A DNA stretch of 33,465 nt from a virus, in IMG/VR virus record IMGVR_UViG_3300021085_000115, positions 1-33,465 of that record; one strand, written 5' to 3'. Within the stretch, counting starts at the first letter, position 1; each line of letters starts with the position of its first letter. Of the stretch, positions 1 to 8,906 are shown piece by piece. Position numbers and translations under genes: made by a program. The notes below the pieces were generated by a model, which worked only from the letters and a program-made list of their open reading frames with translations, was not told the DNA's origin and did not search any database.

Positions 1-3000
1 AAGCCCAGACCGAATTTTCCATCGCTTGTCAGACGCGCCCTCTCCGACGCGCCAAAGTGAAACTGCAAGTTAGAAACGCCATCGCTTCCGTCATGTTGCA
101 TTTTTATAGCAGCATCGTTAGAACCACCGTTTCTTCGACTAAATTGGATAGCGGAAGTTACACTACTAGAACCACCATCGGTTGCATCTCTAATGTGTAA
201 TTTAGCGTCAGGCGACGACTCAGAAATACCAACGTTGCCGTCATGCGTTATTCTCAATGCTTCCACAATAGCATTACTTCCATATTGAGAAGGATGAGTA
301 AAAATTGAAAAACCACATTGATCTTGATCTGAACCAGTTTGTACTGCAGCAAGAACTACTCGTTTATTTGTTTGTTCTGTCCCTGAACCACTTAATCCAA
401 TGGAGCCACCAAAATTTCCAGCTCCTGCTCCGGACGCACTATTCTCAATAAATAAATCATTTGAATAGCTATTATAGGTTGTATTAAAGGCTGTAGTTCC
501 TTTGATGTGAGTTTTATAGCTTGGTGAAGCTGTTCCGATACCAACGTTGCCATCACCACGAATAAAGAAATCAACATTACCTGACGTATCTTTTGTCCGA
601 AACTGATAGCCATCACCACCACTTCCACCACCACCAGTAACAGATAAGCCACACGAGGCTACAGTAGAGTTGGAAGTATTAGTAATATCAACTAGAGGTT
701 TAAGTGATGAAGATGCTCCAGACACATGCAACAATGAAGCTGGACTAGTTGTTCCCAGCCCGAATTTTCCATCGCTGGTTATCCGCGCCCTCTCTGCCGG
801 ATTAGCCGTGGACGCGCCTGTGTGGAACCTGATATCTGATCCGTCAGAAGTGTTGTTGCCACCCGACAATACTATTTTGCCGCCTTTGTTGGTAGCGCCG
901 CCATAAATCTCTAAAACACCAGTGGATGATGCGGTGTTGATTGTTGTTACGCCAGTGAGCGTTGGAACATATGCTTGCCCCGATAGCCACAGGTCTTTGA
1001 ATTTACGACTTGAACTACCCAAATCCACAGTGTTAGTTGATGTAGTCCCGTAATTATTGGTTGGCAAGATCGCGCCATCGCTAAAAGATAATCCACTATG
1101 GTTCGTAGTTGACGAATGTATTACAAGATCGTCTGATTTAGTAGATAACAAGCCAATAGTGCTGCCGTCCTTCAGATACTCAATAAGCGCACCGTCGCTA
1201 CTTTTGCGATTGACTAAGACAGGAGTCCCCTCTCTGGTAAATGCGGCGTAAGAACCACCACCGCGCAACTCATGCCCTGTATTTGCAAAACCGGCAGTAG
1301 TCTTGCCCAAAAGAAACGTGCCATCATTTGTCAGCCGCGCCCTCTCCGTGTCGTTAGTACCGAAACGCATGGCTCCGTTGCTGACATTCCATAGAAACGT
1401 TTCTGATCCGCTTCTAGCAAGATACATTCTTAGATTGCCTGAAGTGCCGCCAAAGTATAGTTGCCCATCGCCGCCAACCGGATTTATGACAACTGCGCCA
1501 TCCGGCATTATTCGCATGCGTTCTGTAAAAGATGAGCCATCTACTGAAGTTCTAAAAACGTGCGTAGGCGAACCTGCGTTTCCGTCAATAGCATCGTAAG
1601 TTAAGCCGTATGGATTGCTTGTTTGGCGAATTATTCCACCGATGTTTGTTCCTGTTCTTAAAAACTTTAACTGTGGAGTGCCGTCGGAACCCTCTAATTG
1701 CAATAAAGCACTAGGCGCAGCGGTACTTCCCACCATTAAGCCGCCATTGGGAATGTTGACGTTTTGACTAGAATCTATTGTCAGGGCTTCAGTTGATCCG
1801 TTTGAAGTTAATTTCATGCCACCTGCAACAGTGCCAAAAATTTGACCTTTTATTACTCCAGATGCTTGAAAATCAACGCCTCCAATGTTTCCTGAAGTAC
1901 GCGTGGAGTTTATGTTTAATCTGGTAAAACCAGAAGTTGAAATTGTTGCATCTGCGTTTGTAGTAAGCCCTGCGCTTGTCACGCTGCCCGCAAAAGTACT
2001 GGCGAGATTACTACCTATCGTTAAACCAACTCCTCCCACAGTGGCAAAGTGTAAACTTTGACCTGAAATTAAACTTTGAATATACATTGCACCGGGGGTG
2101 CTAGTTGTATAAATAGAACCAAAATGCGTTCCATTATCTTTAAATAGTACATCTCCACCGTCAGCATCAAGGATAATGTCTCCTGTAGCATCAATAGTAA
2201 AGTCACCTGTAGTATCCACAGTAGCATTGCTGCCGCTTTTATAGATTGAAGCGTACTGTGTGCCACCGTCTTTAAACCGAACGTGTCCAGTATCGTCCGC
2301 ATCTAGGTGAATGCTGCCAGCAACGTCTAGAGTCATATCGTTTGCGTAGACTTTTATTCTAGCTTCTTCGGTATTACCAGTTTGCTTTTTAAAGTAAATA
2401 TTTTTTGAGTTACCATCACCACCAACTAAGTTTATGGAGGGAGAAGCAACAACATCAATTCCCAAATCACCACCTAGAGTTGCACCTGCGTTGGCTGTAA
2501 CGGTAGAATTAAAAGTAACCGCACCTGCTTCCGAAGCGTCCAAAGTCATCATAGTGAAAGCACTTCCACCATCGTTGCCCTTGAATATGATGTCCGCATC
2601 TGAAACTTCAGACTTAATAGCTAATGAGCCAGAAGCCCTCGTTAGTGTGCCAAAAACTCCGTTGCCTGCCTCATGCAAACTAATTACACCAGTGGCCGCA
2701 TCTAGGATTAGACCTCCGGCAGAGTCTACTGTCATATCGCCAGAGGCGTTTGCTATATTTCCGGTGACCTGAATACCTGTGGAGCTGGTGGATAGTCTGG
2801 CTGCGTTGTCGTAGTAAAGAGTAACTGCGCCATTAGGCAACGCTGCAAGCATTGTTTCGCTAAGGGACGCTTGCATAACAATGCCATTACCATTTGTGCT
2901 GATATACATGTTTCCTGTACCAGCGTCGACAACGTAAGAATGACTAGCATCATGATAAATCTGTAAATCACCAGCGCCAAAAGTGGCCTTGACGTTATCA

Positions 3001-6000
3001 GCAAACTGGAATTCTTCAGATGTCGGATTCCAGACCAGCTTGGCGGTCGTTCCGGTATCCTCAAATAAGCTAATCCCGCCAAGTCCATCAACTCGCATGC
3101 GATTAACGTTATTTGTGCGCGTGACAACACCAGCGGAATTAGTCTCTGTGCCGCCAGACTTGCCAGAGTCTAAGATCAAATTTGTGTAGCTTGCATCATC
3201 AGCAGAATCGTTCGCTCTGATGATCAACTGGCCGCCCGTTGACAGCAGATATTCGCTATCGTCTTCAGTGCCAACGCTTGTGTTTCCGAATCTAACATTT
3301 CCAGTGAGGTTGCCACCGGCTAACGGTAGATGACCTATTTGCGAATAATCATATGCAGCTTCCCACTGAAGACTATTAGACGCAGCACCGTCCGCGAAGA
3401 TTGTGCCTGGCGCTAAGAAATTACCGTTGTTGACGAATGAGAAGTTAGTGCCGCCACCTGCATAGTTCAAATACATGTTTGACGTTGCTTGCGTGACATC
3501 AGCGTGGAGATGCCAAGCAGTTGCGTCTGACGCGCTGCTGTCTTTCCAGTAGATTCCTGCGTCACCGCCAGCGGATGAAAGCGTGAAATCCGACTGAGCT
3601 TTGATCGGGTGACTGAACTCAAAAGTATCTGTCGCGGTCTTCCACAGAAGCGTTGCATCAGTTGTTGAGTTGACTGCGTCTTGAACTGTTATACCGGCAT
3701 TATTCGCAGTAGACGAAGAATCACCGCTAGAGTAGTTGAGCGTTATGTTGTTGTCTTTAACCGTTAGATTATCAGTGTTAACGGTGGTGGTTGTACCGTT
3801 CACGGTCAGGTCGCCGCCAACAATTACATTGCCATCAGTGCTGATATTGCCATCTGCGCTTATGCTTGTACCGGTAGAACCATATCCACCACCAAAAGAA
3901 GCTGTCGAAGTGGTTACAGCACCAGCGCCTGAGTAGAAATCACCACCGATTAAAACGTTGCCGTTATCAACAAACGCAATCGGGCTCGTGCTGCCATTGT
4001 TAAATTTAAAATATAAAACGCCAGAACCGCTTTCTCCGTACCCGGTTAATCCCTCAATAGACCAGTTTTCATCATAAGTGTCACTGTCTCGCCATGAGAT
4101 AGTTCTTGCGCCGCTTGACCCTGACAAGATTACATCGCCAGTTAATAAGCTGCCCGGTGCTTGATCTCTGATAATGCTGCTGTCATCAATCGTGAAATAT
4201 TGAGTGGCGCTATTGAAGTATAGTGTCCTTTTAGATGATGAACTAGGATTGGCGCTAGTTGACCCGCTACCTGCAACATAGCTTACCTGCACCCTGACAG
4301 CTGTATCGCCAGCGACATAAACAGACGCGTCAGACATGCTAAGATTAAACTGTGCGTCTATCCCGTCTCTGTCTCTTATGTACCAACCATTGCCAGAATC
4401 ATTAACAGAATAGTAGTTGTCGTTTGACGCTTCGCTTCCGTTGTAGACTCTGCGTGTAAATGTTTTAGTCCCGCCATTCACATCCGAAAACGTGCCGGGA
4501 GTGCCAGAGGTGATGGTCGCTTTTTGTAGTTTTAACGTTATGCTGTCGGGAAAATCTTCTGCACTAGATATTGCAAAAGGCAAATAATTTAAAGGAAATA
4601 AAACTTTTATTGTCAGCGTTTGAGTTGTTGACAGAATCAATCGCGCATAGTCTGTGTTACTTGTCAGCTCATCAGCAACCTGTGCGACTGCATTATCTGA
4701 TTCTGCTGACAGGTTAGATAAACCAACTCCAACCAAACCGTCTTGTGCACTGTCAAATATTACTGCACTTGGGTCGTCCGGTCTTGTTATTACAATTCTA
4801 CTAGCTGTTACACCACCGTTTGCGTCAACCTTGAACGGCGAGTCTCCAAGCGCAGCAGCGCCAGCGTAAAACTTATAGTTTGCATCCGCACCATCCATTG
4901 TCGCTGATGTAGCGCCAGAACCCGCGACAAACTTTGAGCTTGTGCTAACGTTACCGGTAAATGCGCCAGCGTTTGCGTTGACAGTTCCTGTGAACGTTCC
5001 GCTCGTCGCTGTTATGTTACCAGTGACCGATAGGTTGCTACCGTCAAACGTTAATGCTTCTGATGTTGAGGTTCTTACGCTTAGTTTATATTTACTGGAG
5101 TCGTACCCCAGAAAAAATCCTTCTCCACTGTTGTAAGAAGTTTGACCGCCCCTGATGGAGCCGCCTTGGTTCATCCTGATGCCGCCTTGGGTGATGGTAA
5201 CGTCTTCTTCTATACCGCTAGTTGCTACTGCATTCCCGCTCGTGCTTGCTGTAGCGTCGCCAAGGTTGATTTTGATAGTGTCATCAGCATTCAGGTCAAC
5301 GCCGATAGTTGGATTTGCAACGTTGTCCCAGTTGACAGCAGTCGCTAAGACGGTAGCTGAAACGCCAGCAGTTGTGCCAGTGCTGAAGTCACTAACAGCG
5401 GTGCGATCGGCATCTGCACCAACGTTCTTTTTGCAGCGGATCCAGTAATAGCGCACATTTGTAACAACAATCGGGTCGAAAGCGTTGCCGCTATCATGCA
5501 CGAACTGCGTGCCATCCGTTTCACCGATTTTCTTTAGCGCAGTTGAGTTGCTGCGATCATTGACGGTTGACGCGTAGACTTCGACAGTTCCAAAATCACC
5601 CGGTCTACCAGGATTTTGCCAGTTCAAAAATACCTTTGCCTCGCCGCTTACTGCGCTCAACCCAGAGGGCGCTGGTACGCCTCTGAAAGCGTCTGTGATG
5701 TCGCCGGTTGCTGTAATCGTTGAATATTCATTATTTGCTGGATCTGGGTCATCGTAAGCATCCTGATCGTCTTCTCTGAGCGTTAGATTTACGCCGCCAT
5801 CATCTGCAAAAGTCCAGCCAACGCACTGAAATATTTTATTCGACCAGCTCAACTCCTCGATGCTGACGTTTACTCTATCACCCGCAATAATGCGCAACGC
5901 GCCAAGATTCGCCGGAAAGGTGATCACCTTCTGCTGGCTAGTTTTGTTGATCAACTTGTGGGCAAGTCGTTGCGCACCAAATGACGAATTTGTCATTGGG

Positions 6001-7253
6001 AACTGCATTTCCTTTTCAAGAACTAGCGCATTGTCTCGACTTAAAGCTGCGGCCAACTGCACCTTCGGAAATTCTGAGCTTTTATGATTCTGAGCTGGAT
6101 CGACGAAAACGCCTTTGACGGTGTTGAAGCGATCAGAGCGCTCAAACGATGTCTTGATGCCGATTGCGCCGATGAGATCATCTTCGTTTAAAGACTGCGT
6201 TGGCGCTTCGTAAATTCCAGCGCGCAGGATGTAAACGCCGTTGGAATAAACCAGCGTGCCGTTCATGCTGCTTAAAATCTTGTTGATGTTTGTACGGTGG
6301 CTATCAGTCCCAAAAAGCACGCCGTTGCAGGTAAATCGACTTTCAGTGCCGCCGGGAACTGTGACGCTAACATCACATCCATTTGCAGCGGTAACAATCG
6401 CCGCCCAATCGACTTTGTCAGCAGCAACGCCAAGTCCAAACTCGCTGTTAATCAGGTAGTCAGCAAGGCAGAGCGCCGGGTTAGTGGAGTATGCGATATA
6501 ACTTGCATCAGTCGGATTTGCACCGGCTGCGTTGCCAGCAGTAACGTCTAATCGCGGGTCATAGACCTTGCGTCCTTTTACTATTGCTTTGATATCGCTC
6601 GGGGCCAGTTGCTCCCATGTCTGTGCGCTGTCATCGTTTAGCGTCCACTTCATCGCAAGGTACGCAACGTTTTTGCCTTGATGCGCGCTGGTGTAATCGG
6701 AAAATGTGCTGACCATCATCGAGTCTGCTGCTTGCGTGGCAGTTCCAAGATGCTTGTTGATGACGCAGATCGTGCTGCCGCCCTTCGGGCCAAAGTCGCC
6801 AGCAATGACATTACCACCGGCAGCATTGCCGCTATTAATCTGCGCGTCACTGATCAGCTTGTTATCGAAGTGAACATCTCTAATGTCGGTCACTTCGTGA
6901 CCAGCAAGCGCAATAACGTGGTACAGATCCGCGTTGTCAGTTCCCGCCATGCCGATATATGTAATCGGCCCGCTGACTAGCGTCTCGCCATAGATAGTTT
7001 TGAAAGGTTCTGTCGTGCTTTTAACGGTGCGCTGTCTGCTTGCATCGCTGTCAACCTGCGGCATATCAACCGCAAACAAACTGTTGACCGCTTTAGTTGC
7101 GACCAGTGCGGCACCGGCCACAACAGCGCCGCCTAACGCGACCGCTGCGCCAATGCCTATACTAGCACCGGCAGCTAGACCGCCGACGGCACTAGCAACG
7201 GCGATACCAACACCCTGTAAAAATACTCCTGCCGCTGCAATTACTGGTGGCAT
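1..7253 (-). CDS. Giant tail-tip/fibre protein, N-terminal 2,417 residues (continues at 33465)
   Basis: The frame opens at an ATG at 7253 behind GGGGTGG and has no stop down to position 1; at the joint it continues in phase at 33465 (codon 2418 is split) and ends at 31053, giving about 3,221 residues. Residues 1-60 are Gly/Ala-rich and hydrophobic, as in tail-tip proteins of the lambda J class. Residues about 60-510 look like the tail-hub/receptor-binding base. A fibronectin-III-like domain lies near 520-610, followed by a DUF1983-like section containing GEGFFLGYDSSKYKLSV. From about residue 800 on the protein is a long Gly/Ser/Thr/Asn-rich repetitive shaft with phrases such as GNVGIG and ERARLTSDGKFGLG, probably beta-helical. 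It follows the DUF6950-like gene with a 13-bp overlap. Role inferred: distal tail hub fused to the host-recognition fibre. The family assignment is strong, the domain borders approximate. Confidence 0.9.
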   Translation of the reverse strand, partial: MPPVIAAAGVFLQGVGIAVASAVGGLAAGASIGIGAAVALGGAVVAGAALVATKAVNSLFAVDMPQVDSDASRQRTVKSTTEPFKTIYGETLVSGPITYIGMAGTDNADLYHVIALAGHEVTDIRDVHFDNKLISDAQINSGNAAGGNVIAGDFGPKGGSTICVINKHLGTATQAADSMMVSTFSDYTSAHQGKNVAYLAMKWTLNDDSAQTWEQLAPSDIKAIVKGRKVYDPRLDVTAGNAAGANPTDASYIAYSTNPALCLADYLINSEFGLGVAADKVDWAAIVTAANGCDVSVTVPGGTESRFTCNGVLFGTDSHRTNINKILSSMNGTLVYSNGVYILRAGIYEAPTQSLNEDDLIGAIGIKTSFERSDRFNTVKGVFVDPAQNHKSSEFPKVQLAAALSRDNALVLEKEMQFPMTNSSFGAQRLAHKLINKTSQQKVITFPANLGALRIIAGDRVNVSIEELSWSNKIFQCVGWTFADDGGVNLTLREDDQDAYDDPDPANNEYSTITATGDITDAFRGVPAPSGLSAVSGEAKVFLNWQNPGRPGDFGTVEVYASTVNDRSNSTALKKIGETDGTQFVHDSGNAFDPIVVTNVRYYWIRCKKNVGADADRTAVSDFSTGTTAGVSATVLATAVNWDNVANPTIGVDLNADDTIKINLGDATASTSGNAVATSGIEEDVTITQGGIRMNQGGSIRGGQTSYNSGEGFFLGYDSSKYKLSVRTSTSEALTFDGSNLSVTGNITATSGTFTGTVNANAGAFTGNVSTSSKFVAGSGATSATMDGADANYKFYAGAAALGDSPFKVDANGGVTASRIVITRPDDPSAVIFDSAQDGLVGVGLSNLSAESDNAVAQVADELTSNTDYARLILSTTQTLTIKVLFPLNYLPFAISSAEDFPDSITLKLQKATITSGTPGTFSDVNGGTKTFTRRVYNGSEASNDNYYSVNDSGNGWYIRDRDGIDAQFNLSMSDASVYVAGDTAVRVQVSYVAGSGSTSANPSSSSKRTLYFNSATQYFTIDDSSIIRDQAPGSLLTGDVILSGSSGARTISWRDSDTYDENWSIEGLTGYGESGSGVLYFKFNNGSTSPIAFVDNGNVLIGGDFYSGAGAVTTSTASFGGGYGSTGTSISADGNISTDGNVIVGGDLTVNGTTTTVNTDNLTVKDNNITLNYSSGDSSSTANNAGITVQDAVNSTTDATLLWKTATDTFEFSHPIKAQSDFTLSSAGGDAGIYWKDSSASDATAWHLHADVTQATSNMYLNYAGGGTNFSFVNNGNFLAPGTIFADGAASNSLQWEAAYDYSQIGHLPLAGGNLTGNVRFGNTSVGTEDDSEYLLSTGGQLIIRANDSADDASYTNLILDSGKSGGTETNSAGVVTRTNNVNRMRVDGLGGISLFEDTGTTAKLVWNPTSEEFQFADNVKATFGAGDLQIYHDASHSYVVDAGTGNMYISTNGNGIVMQASLSETMLAALPNGAVTLYYDNAARLSTSSTGIQVTGNIANASGDMTVDSAGGLILDAATGVISLHEAGNGVFGTLTRASGSLAIKSEVSDADIIFKGNDGGSAFTMMTLDASEAGAVTFNSTVTANAGATLGGDLGIDVVASPSINLVGGDGNSKNIYFKKQTGNTEEARIKVYANDMTLDVAGSIHLDADDTGHVRFKDGGTQYASIYKSGSNATVDTTGDFTIDATGDIILDADGGDVLFKDNGTHFGSIYTTSTPGAMYIQSLISGQSLHFATVGGVGLTIGSNLASTFAGSVTSAGLTTNADATISTSGFTRLNINSTRTSGNIGGVDFQASGVIKGQIFGTVAGGMKLTSNGSTEALTIDSSQNVNIPNGGLMVGSTAAPSALLQLEGSDGTPQLKFLRTGTNIGGIIRQTSNPYGLTYDAIDGNAGSPTHVFRTSVDGSSFTERMRIMPDGAVVINPVGGDGQLYFGGTSGNLRMYLARSGSETFLWNVSNGAMRFGTNDTERARLTNDGTFLLGKTTAGFANTGHELRGGGSYAAFTREGTPVLVNRKSSDGALIEYLKDGSTIGLLSTKSDDLVIHSSTTNHSGLSFSDGAILPTNNYGTTSTNTVDLGSSSRKFKDLWLSGQAYVPTLTGVTTINTASSTGVLEIYGGATNKGGKIVLSGGNNTSDGSDIRFHTGASTANPAERARITSDGKFGLGTTSPASLLHVSGASSSLKPLVDITNTSNSTVASCGLSVTGGGGSGGDGYQFRTKDTSGNVDFFIRGDGNVGIGTASPSYKTHIKGTTAFNTTYNSYSNDLFIENSASGAGAGNFGGSIGLSGSGTEQTNKRVVLAAVQTGSDQDQCGFSIFTHPSQYGSNAIVEALRITHDGNVGISESSPDAKLHIRDATDGGSSSVTSAIQFSRRNGGSNDAAIKMQHDGSDGVSNLQFHFGASERARLTSDGKFGLG
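763..795. repeat. 33-bp repeat in the fibre gene, copy 1
   Basis: These 33 bases are identical to 32332-32364. Both encode the ERARITSDGK-type phrase of the fibre shaft in the same frame. Shorter, diverged versions of the same box, centred on CGCGCCCTCTC, occur near 33-46, 1331-1346, 32886-32901 and 33350-33365, so the shaft carries at least six copies. Confidence 0.85.
1348..1446. repeat. 99-bp exact repeat in the fibre gene, internal copy
   Basis: Identical to 33367-33465, the last 99 bases of the contig. One mismatch (1347 C, 33366 G) separates it from a further 14 identical bases (1333-1346). Both copies code in the same frame and give residues starting GNLRMYLARSGSETFLW. The circular distance between copies is 1,446 bp, exactly 482 codons, so recombination between them would keep the fibre frame. 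Confidence 0.95.
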
Positions 7254-7633
7254 AAGATCCACCCCGCAGCGATGTAGTTAGCTGGAATTCTTGTTAAACC
7301 TTTCATTGTCAGACAGATCGCCTCTTCTCCCAACTTGATGCCCATCAGTTGACCTGATGGAAATTTTAATATCACCGGGGAGCCATCAGGCAGCTTAAAA
7401 ACATCTTCTGTTGATTCACCCAGCAGTGCCGTGACCGTGTCTTCAAGATCACCTTCTTTGTCGATGATCGCATACGCTTCTTTTTCGCTGCTGTAATCAA
7501 ACGCCGTTAAATAATCTTTGCCCGTGGTTTCTTTTGCGATGAAGTTAGCAAATTGCACGCAATCAGCATCGCCATATCCAAAGTCACGGCGCTGCCATTT
7601 GTTAAGTGCTTTCAAAACCTTCGATTTAATCAA
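7241..7633 (-). CDS. DUF6950 / NlpC-P60-like tail protein
   Basis: About 130 residues from a TTG at 7633 that overlaps the upstream stop (TTGA). The frame stays open to an ATG at 7714, but that would place 28 Arg-rich residues inside the upstream gene. The core WQRRDFGYGDADCVQFANF carries the Asp-Cys pair and aromatic surroundings of the DUF6950 family, a papain/NlpC-like fold; the Cys would be the nucleophile. In lambda-like phages the equivalent slot (gpK) encodes a tail-tip assembly protein with a peptidase-like domain, and this gene likewise sits directly before the tail-tip gene. Enzyme activity is not shown; the start codon is the least certain point. Confidence 0.7.
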   Translation of the reverse strand: MIKSKVLKALNKWQRRDFGYGDADCVQFANFIAKETTGKDYLTAFDYSSEKEAYAIIDKEGDLEDTVTALLGESTEDVFKLPDGSPVILKFPSGQLMGIKLGEEAICLTMKGLTRIPANYIAAGWILCHQ

Positions 7634-8262
7634 TTCCGTTTCTCGTGTTCGCCGTCTCTGCTGCCAGCGTTGCCGCCACCTGAGACTGATTGCCCCGGAG
7701 TTTTTGCACCCCAATCGAATTTGGCACCCTGCACATCTTGGATGTGACTGAAAAAAAGGTCGCCGCTATGACGCTGCTGCTGCGCCGCGTTGGTGTACAT
7801 CAAATTGCGACTGACGTTAAATCTCGACAGTTCCGATTCTGCAATAAGCTGGATCGCATCGCCGCCATCTGCGCCAACGCTGACGTTCATCTGATCCATA
7901 AACCCAGCCCATATTTGCGTTGGATCAGCGAGCAATTCGTCATCATCATTAAGCACGCCAAGATAGATCGTGACAGCGCGCATAAAGTAATTTTCAGTGA
8001 GCGCTGCGCTGCTCATGTCCGCGTCAAGTCCCGACAGCGTTAACGTGATCGCGTAAGGCGAAACGTCCATGCCTTCTTCCACTTTACTTATAGAACCCAG
8101 CGAGCCTACACCTAGCCAATCCTGGCTACCCCAGGTGTAAGTACCTATTGAGTTGTGCACATACACAGTGCCGCTTGGAAACTCTAGCTTTGCAAAGCTG
8201 ACGAGCGCAACATTCTGCTCCGCGAGTGCGTTTGCAACTGCTGTTGGAAATCCTCGACTCAT
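7630..8262 (-). CDS. DUF2163 / BR0599-type distal tail protein
   Basis: 210 residues, ATG start overlapping the previous stop by 4 bp. The first 150 residues are beta-rich (VSFAKLEFPSGTVYVHN, then PYAITLTLSGLD), fitting DUF2163. The end, RHSGDLFFSHIQDVQG followed by a DWG, matches the BR0599 C-terminal motif of the same tail family. Proteins of this class sit at the distal tail between tape measure and tip in many siphoviruses and gene transfer agents. Role: component of the tail-tip complex, by family and position. Confidence 0.75.
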   Translation of the reverse strand: MSRGFPTAVANALAEQNVALVSFAKLEFPSGTVYVHNSIGTYTWGSQDWLGVGSLGSISKVEEGMDVSPYAITLTLSGLDADMSSAALTENYFMRAVTIYLGVLNDDDELLADPTQIWAGFMDQMNVSVGADGGDAIQLIAESELSRFNVSRNLMYTNAAQQQRHSGDLFFSHIQDVQGAKFDWGAKTPGQSVSGGGNAGSRDGEHEKRN

Positions 8263-8906
8263 GCCAGCACATCCTCGATAGCTTCAACCGTGAAATTAGA
8301 AACGATGCCGGGCTGCGTATCCCACGATGTTGCGCTTGATAACATAAAAACCCCAAAAATAGGTTGCAGGTAATCAATCTGCTGATCGTTAACAGTTGGC
8401 TTTCTGATCGGAGGCGCAAGCGGCATGCCATTTGTAGTAGTAGTCGTACCGTCAGAATTTGGTTTTGCAAAACTCAGAGCGCCGCCAGAACTGTTTACAT
8501 CTTCTGTCACCATGTGCAACTCATTGTTGAAAGCAACATAATCTCCCGCCTTCAAATATCCGGTCGTTGTGCCAGATGCGCCGTCAACTATCAGGACAGA
8601 TCCCGTTTGGTTCGCGCCATCAACTAGCAAAGTGTCATCAGAAGGTGCAATACCGCGCTTTGTCGCCGAGTGATCGTACAGATACATCCGATGTTCCTGA
8701 CCATTCAACTTAGCCAGAAATGCTTGCATAATGGCACGATCATTTCCGGTGAGGTTGTTGAATTGCATGCTAACCTTCCAGAGGGATCCTTTGCGTCTCA
8801 CTGTCTGCACCGCATTAGTCAGAGGGCTTTGAAATGTCTTTGTGTTTGTCACAAGCTCGAATGTGCTTGAGGCCGGGATAATCGATGGGAACATATATAC
8901 TGTCAT
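8259..8906 (-). CDS. Distal tail / minor tail protein
   Basis: 215 residues, ATG start with a 4-bp overlap to the tape measure gene upstream and to the DUF2163 gene downstream. The N-terminus is beta-rich, and a segment near residues 60-85 (LAKLNGQEHRMYLYDHSA) resembles the region of DUF2460-like or distal-tail proteins that forms the ring beneath the tube. Near residue 130 a Gly/Thr-rich loop precedes GDYVAFNNELHMV. I can place it only as a small structural tail protein by its position directly after the tape measure; lambda gpM or a Dit-like role are the alternatives. Confidence 0.6.
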   Translation of the reverse strand: MTVYMFPSIIPASSTFELVTNTKTFQSPLTNAVQTVRRKGSLWKVSMQFNNLTGNDRAIMQAFLAKLNGQEHRMYLYDHSATKRGIAPSDDTLLVDGANQTGSVLIVDGASGTTTGYLKAGDYVAFNNELHMVTEDVNSSGGALSFAKPNSDGTTTTTNGMPLAPPIRKPTVNDQQIDYLQPIFGVFMLSSATSWDTQPGIVSNFTVEAIEDVLA

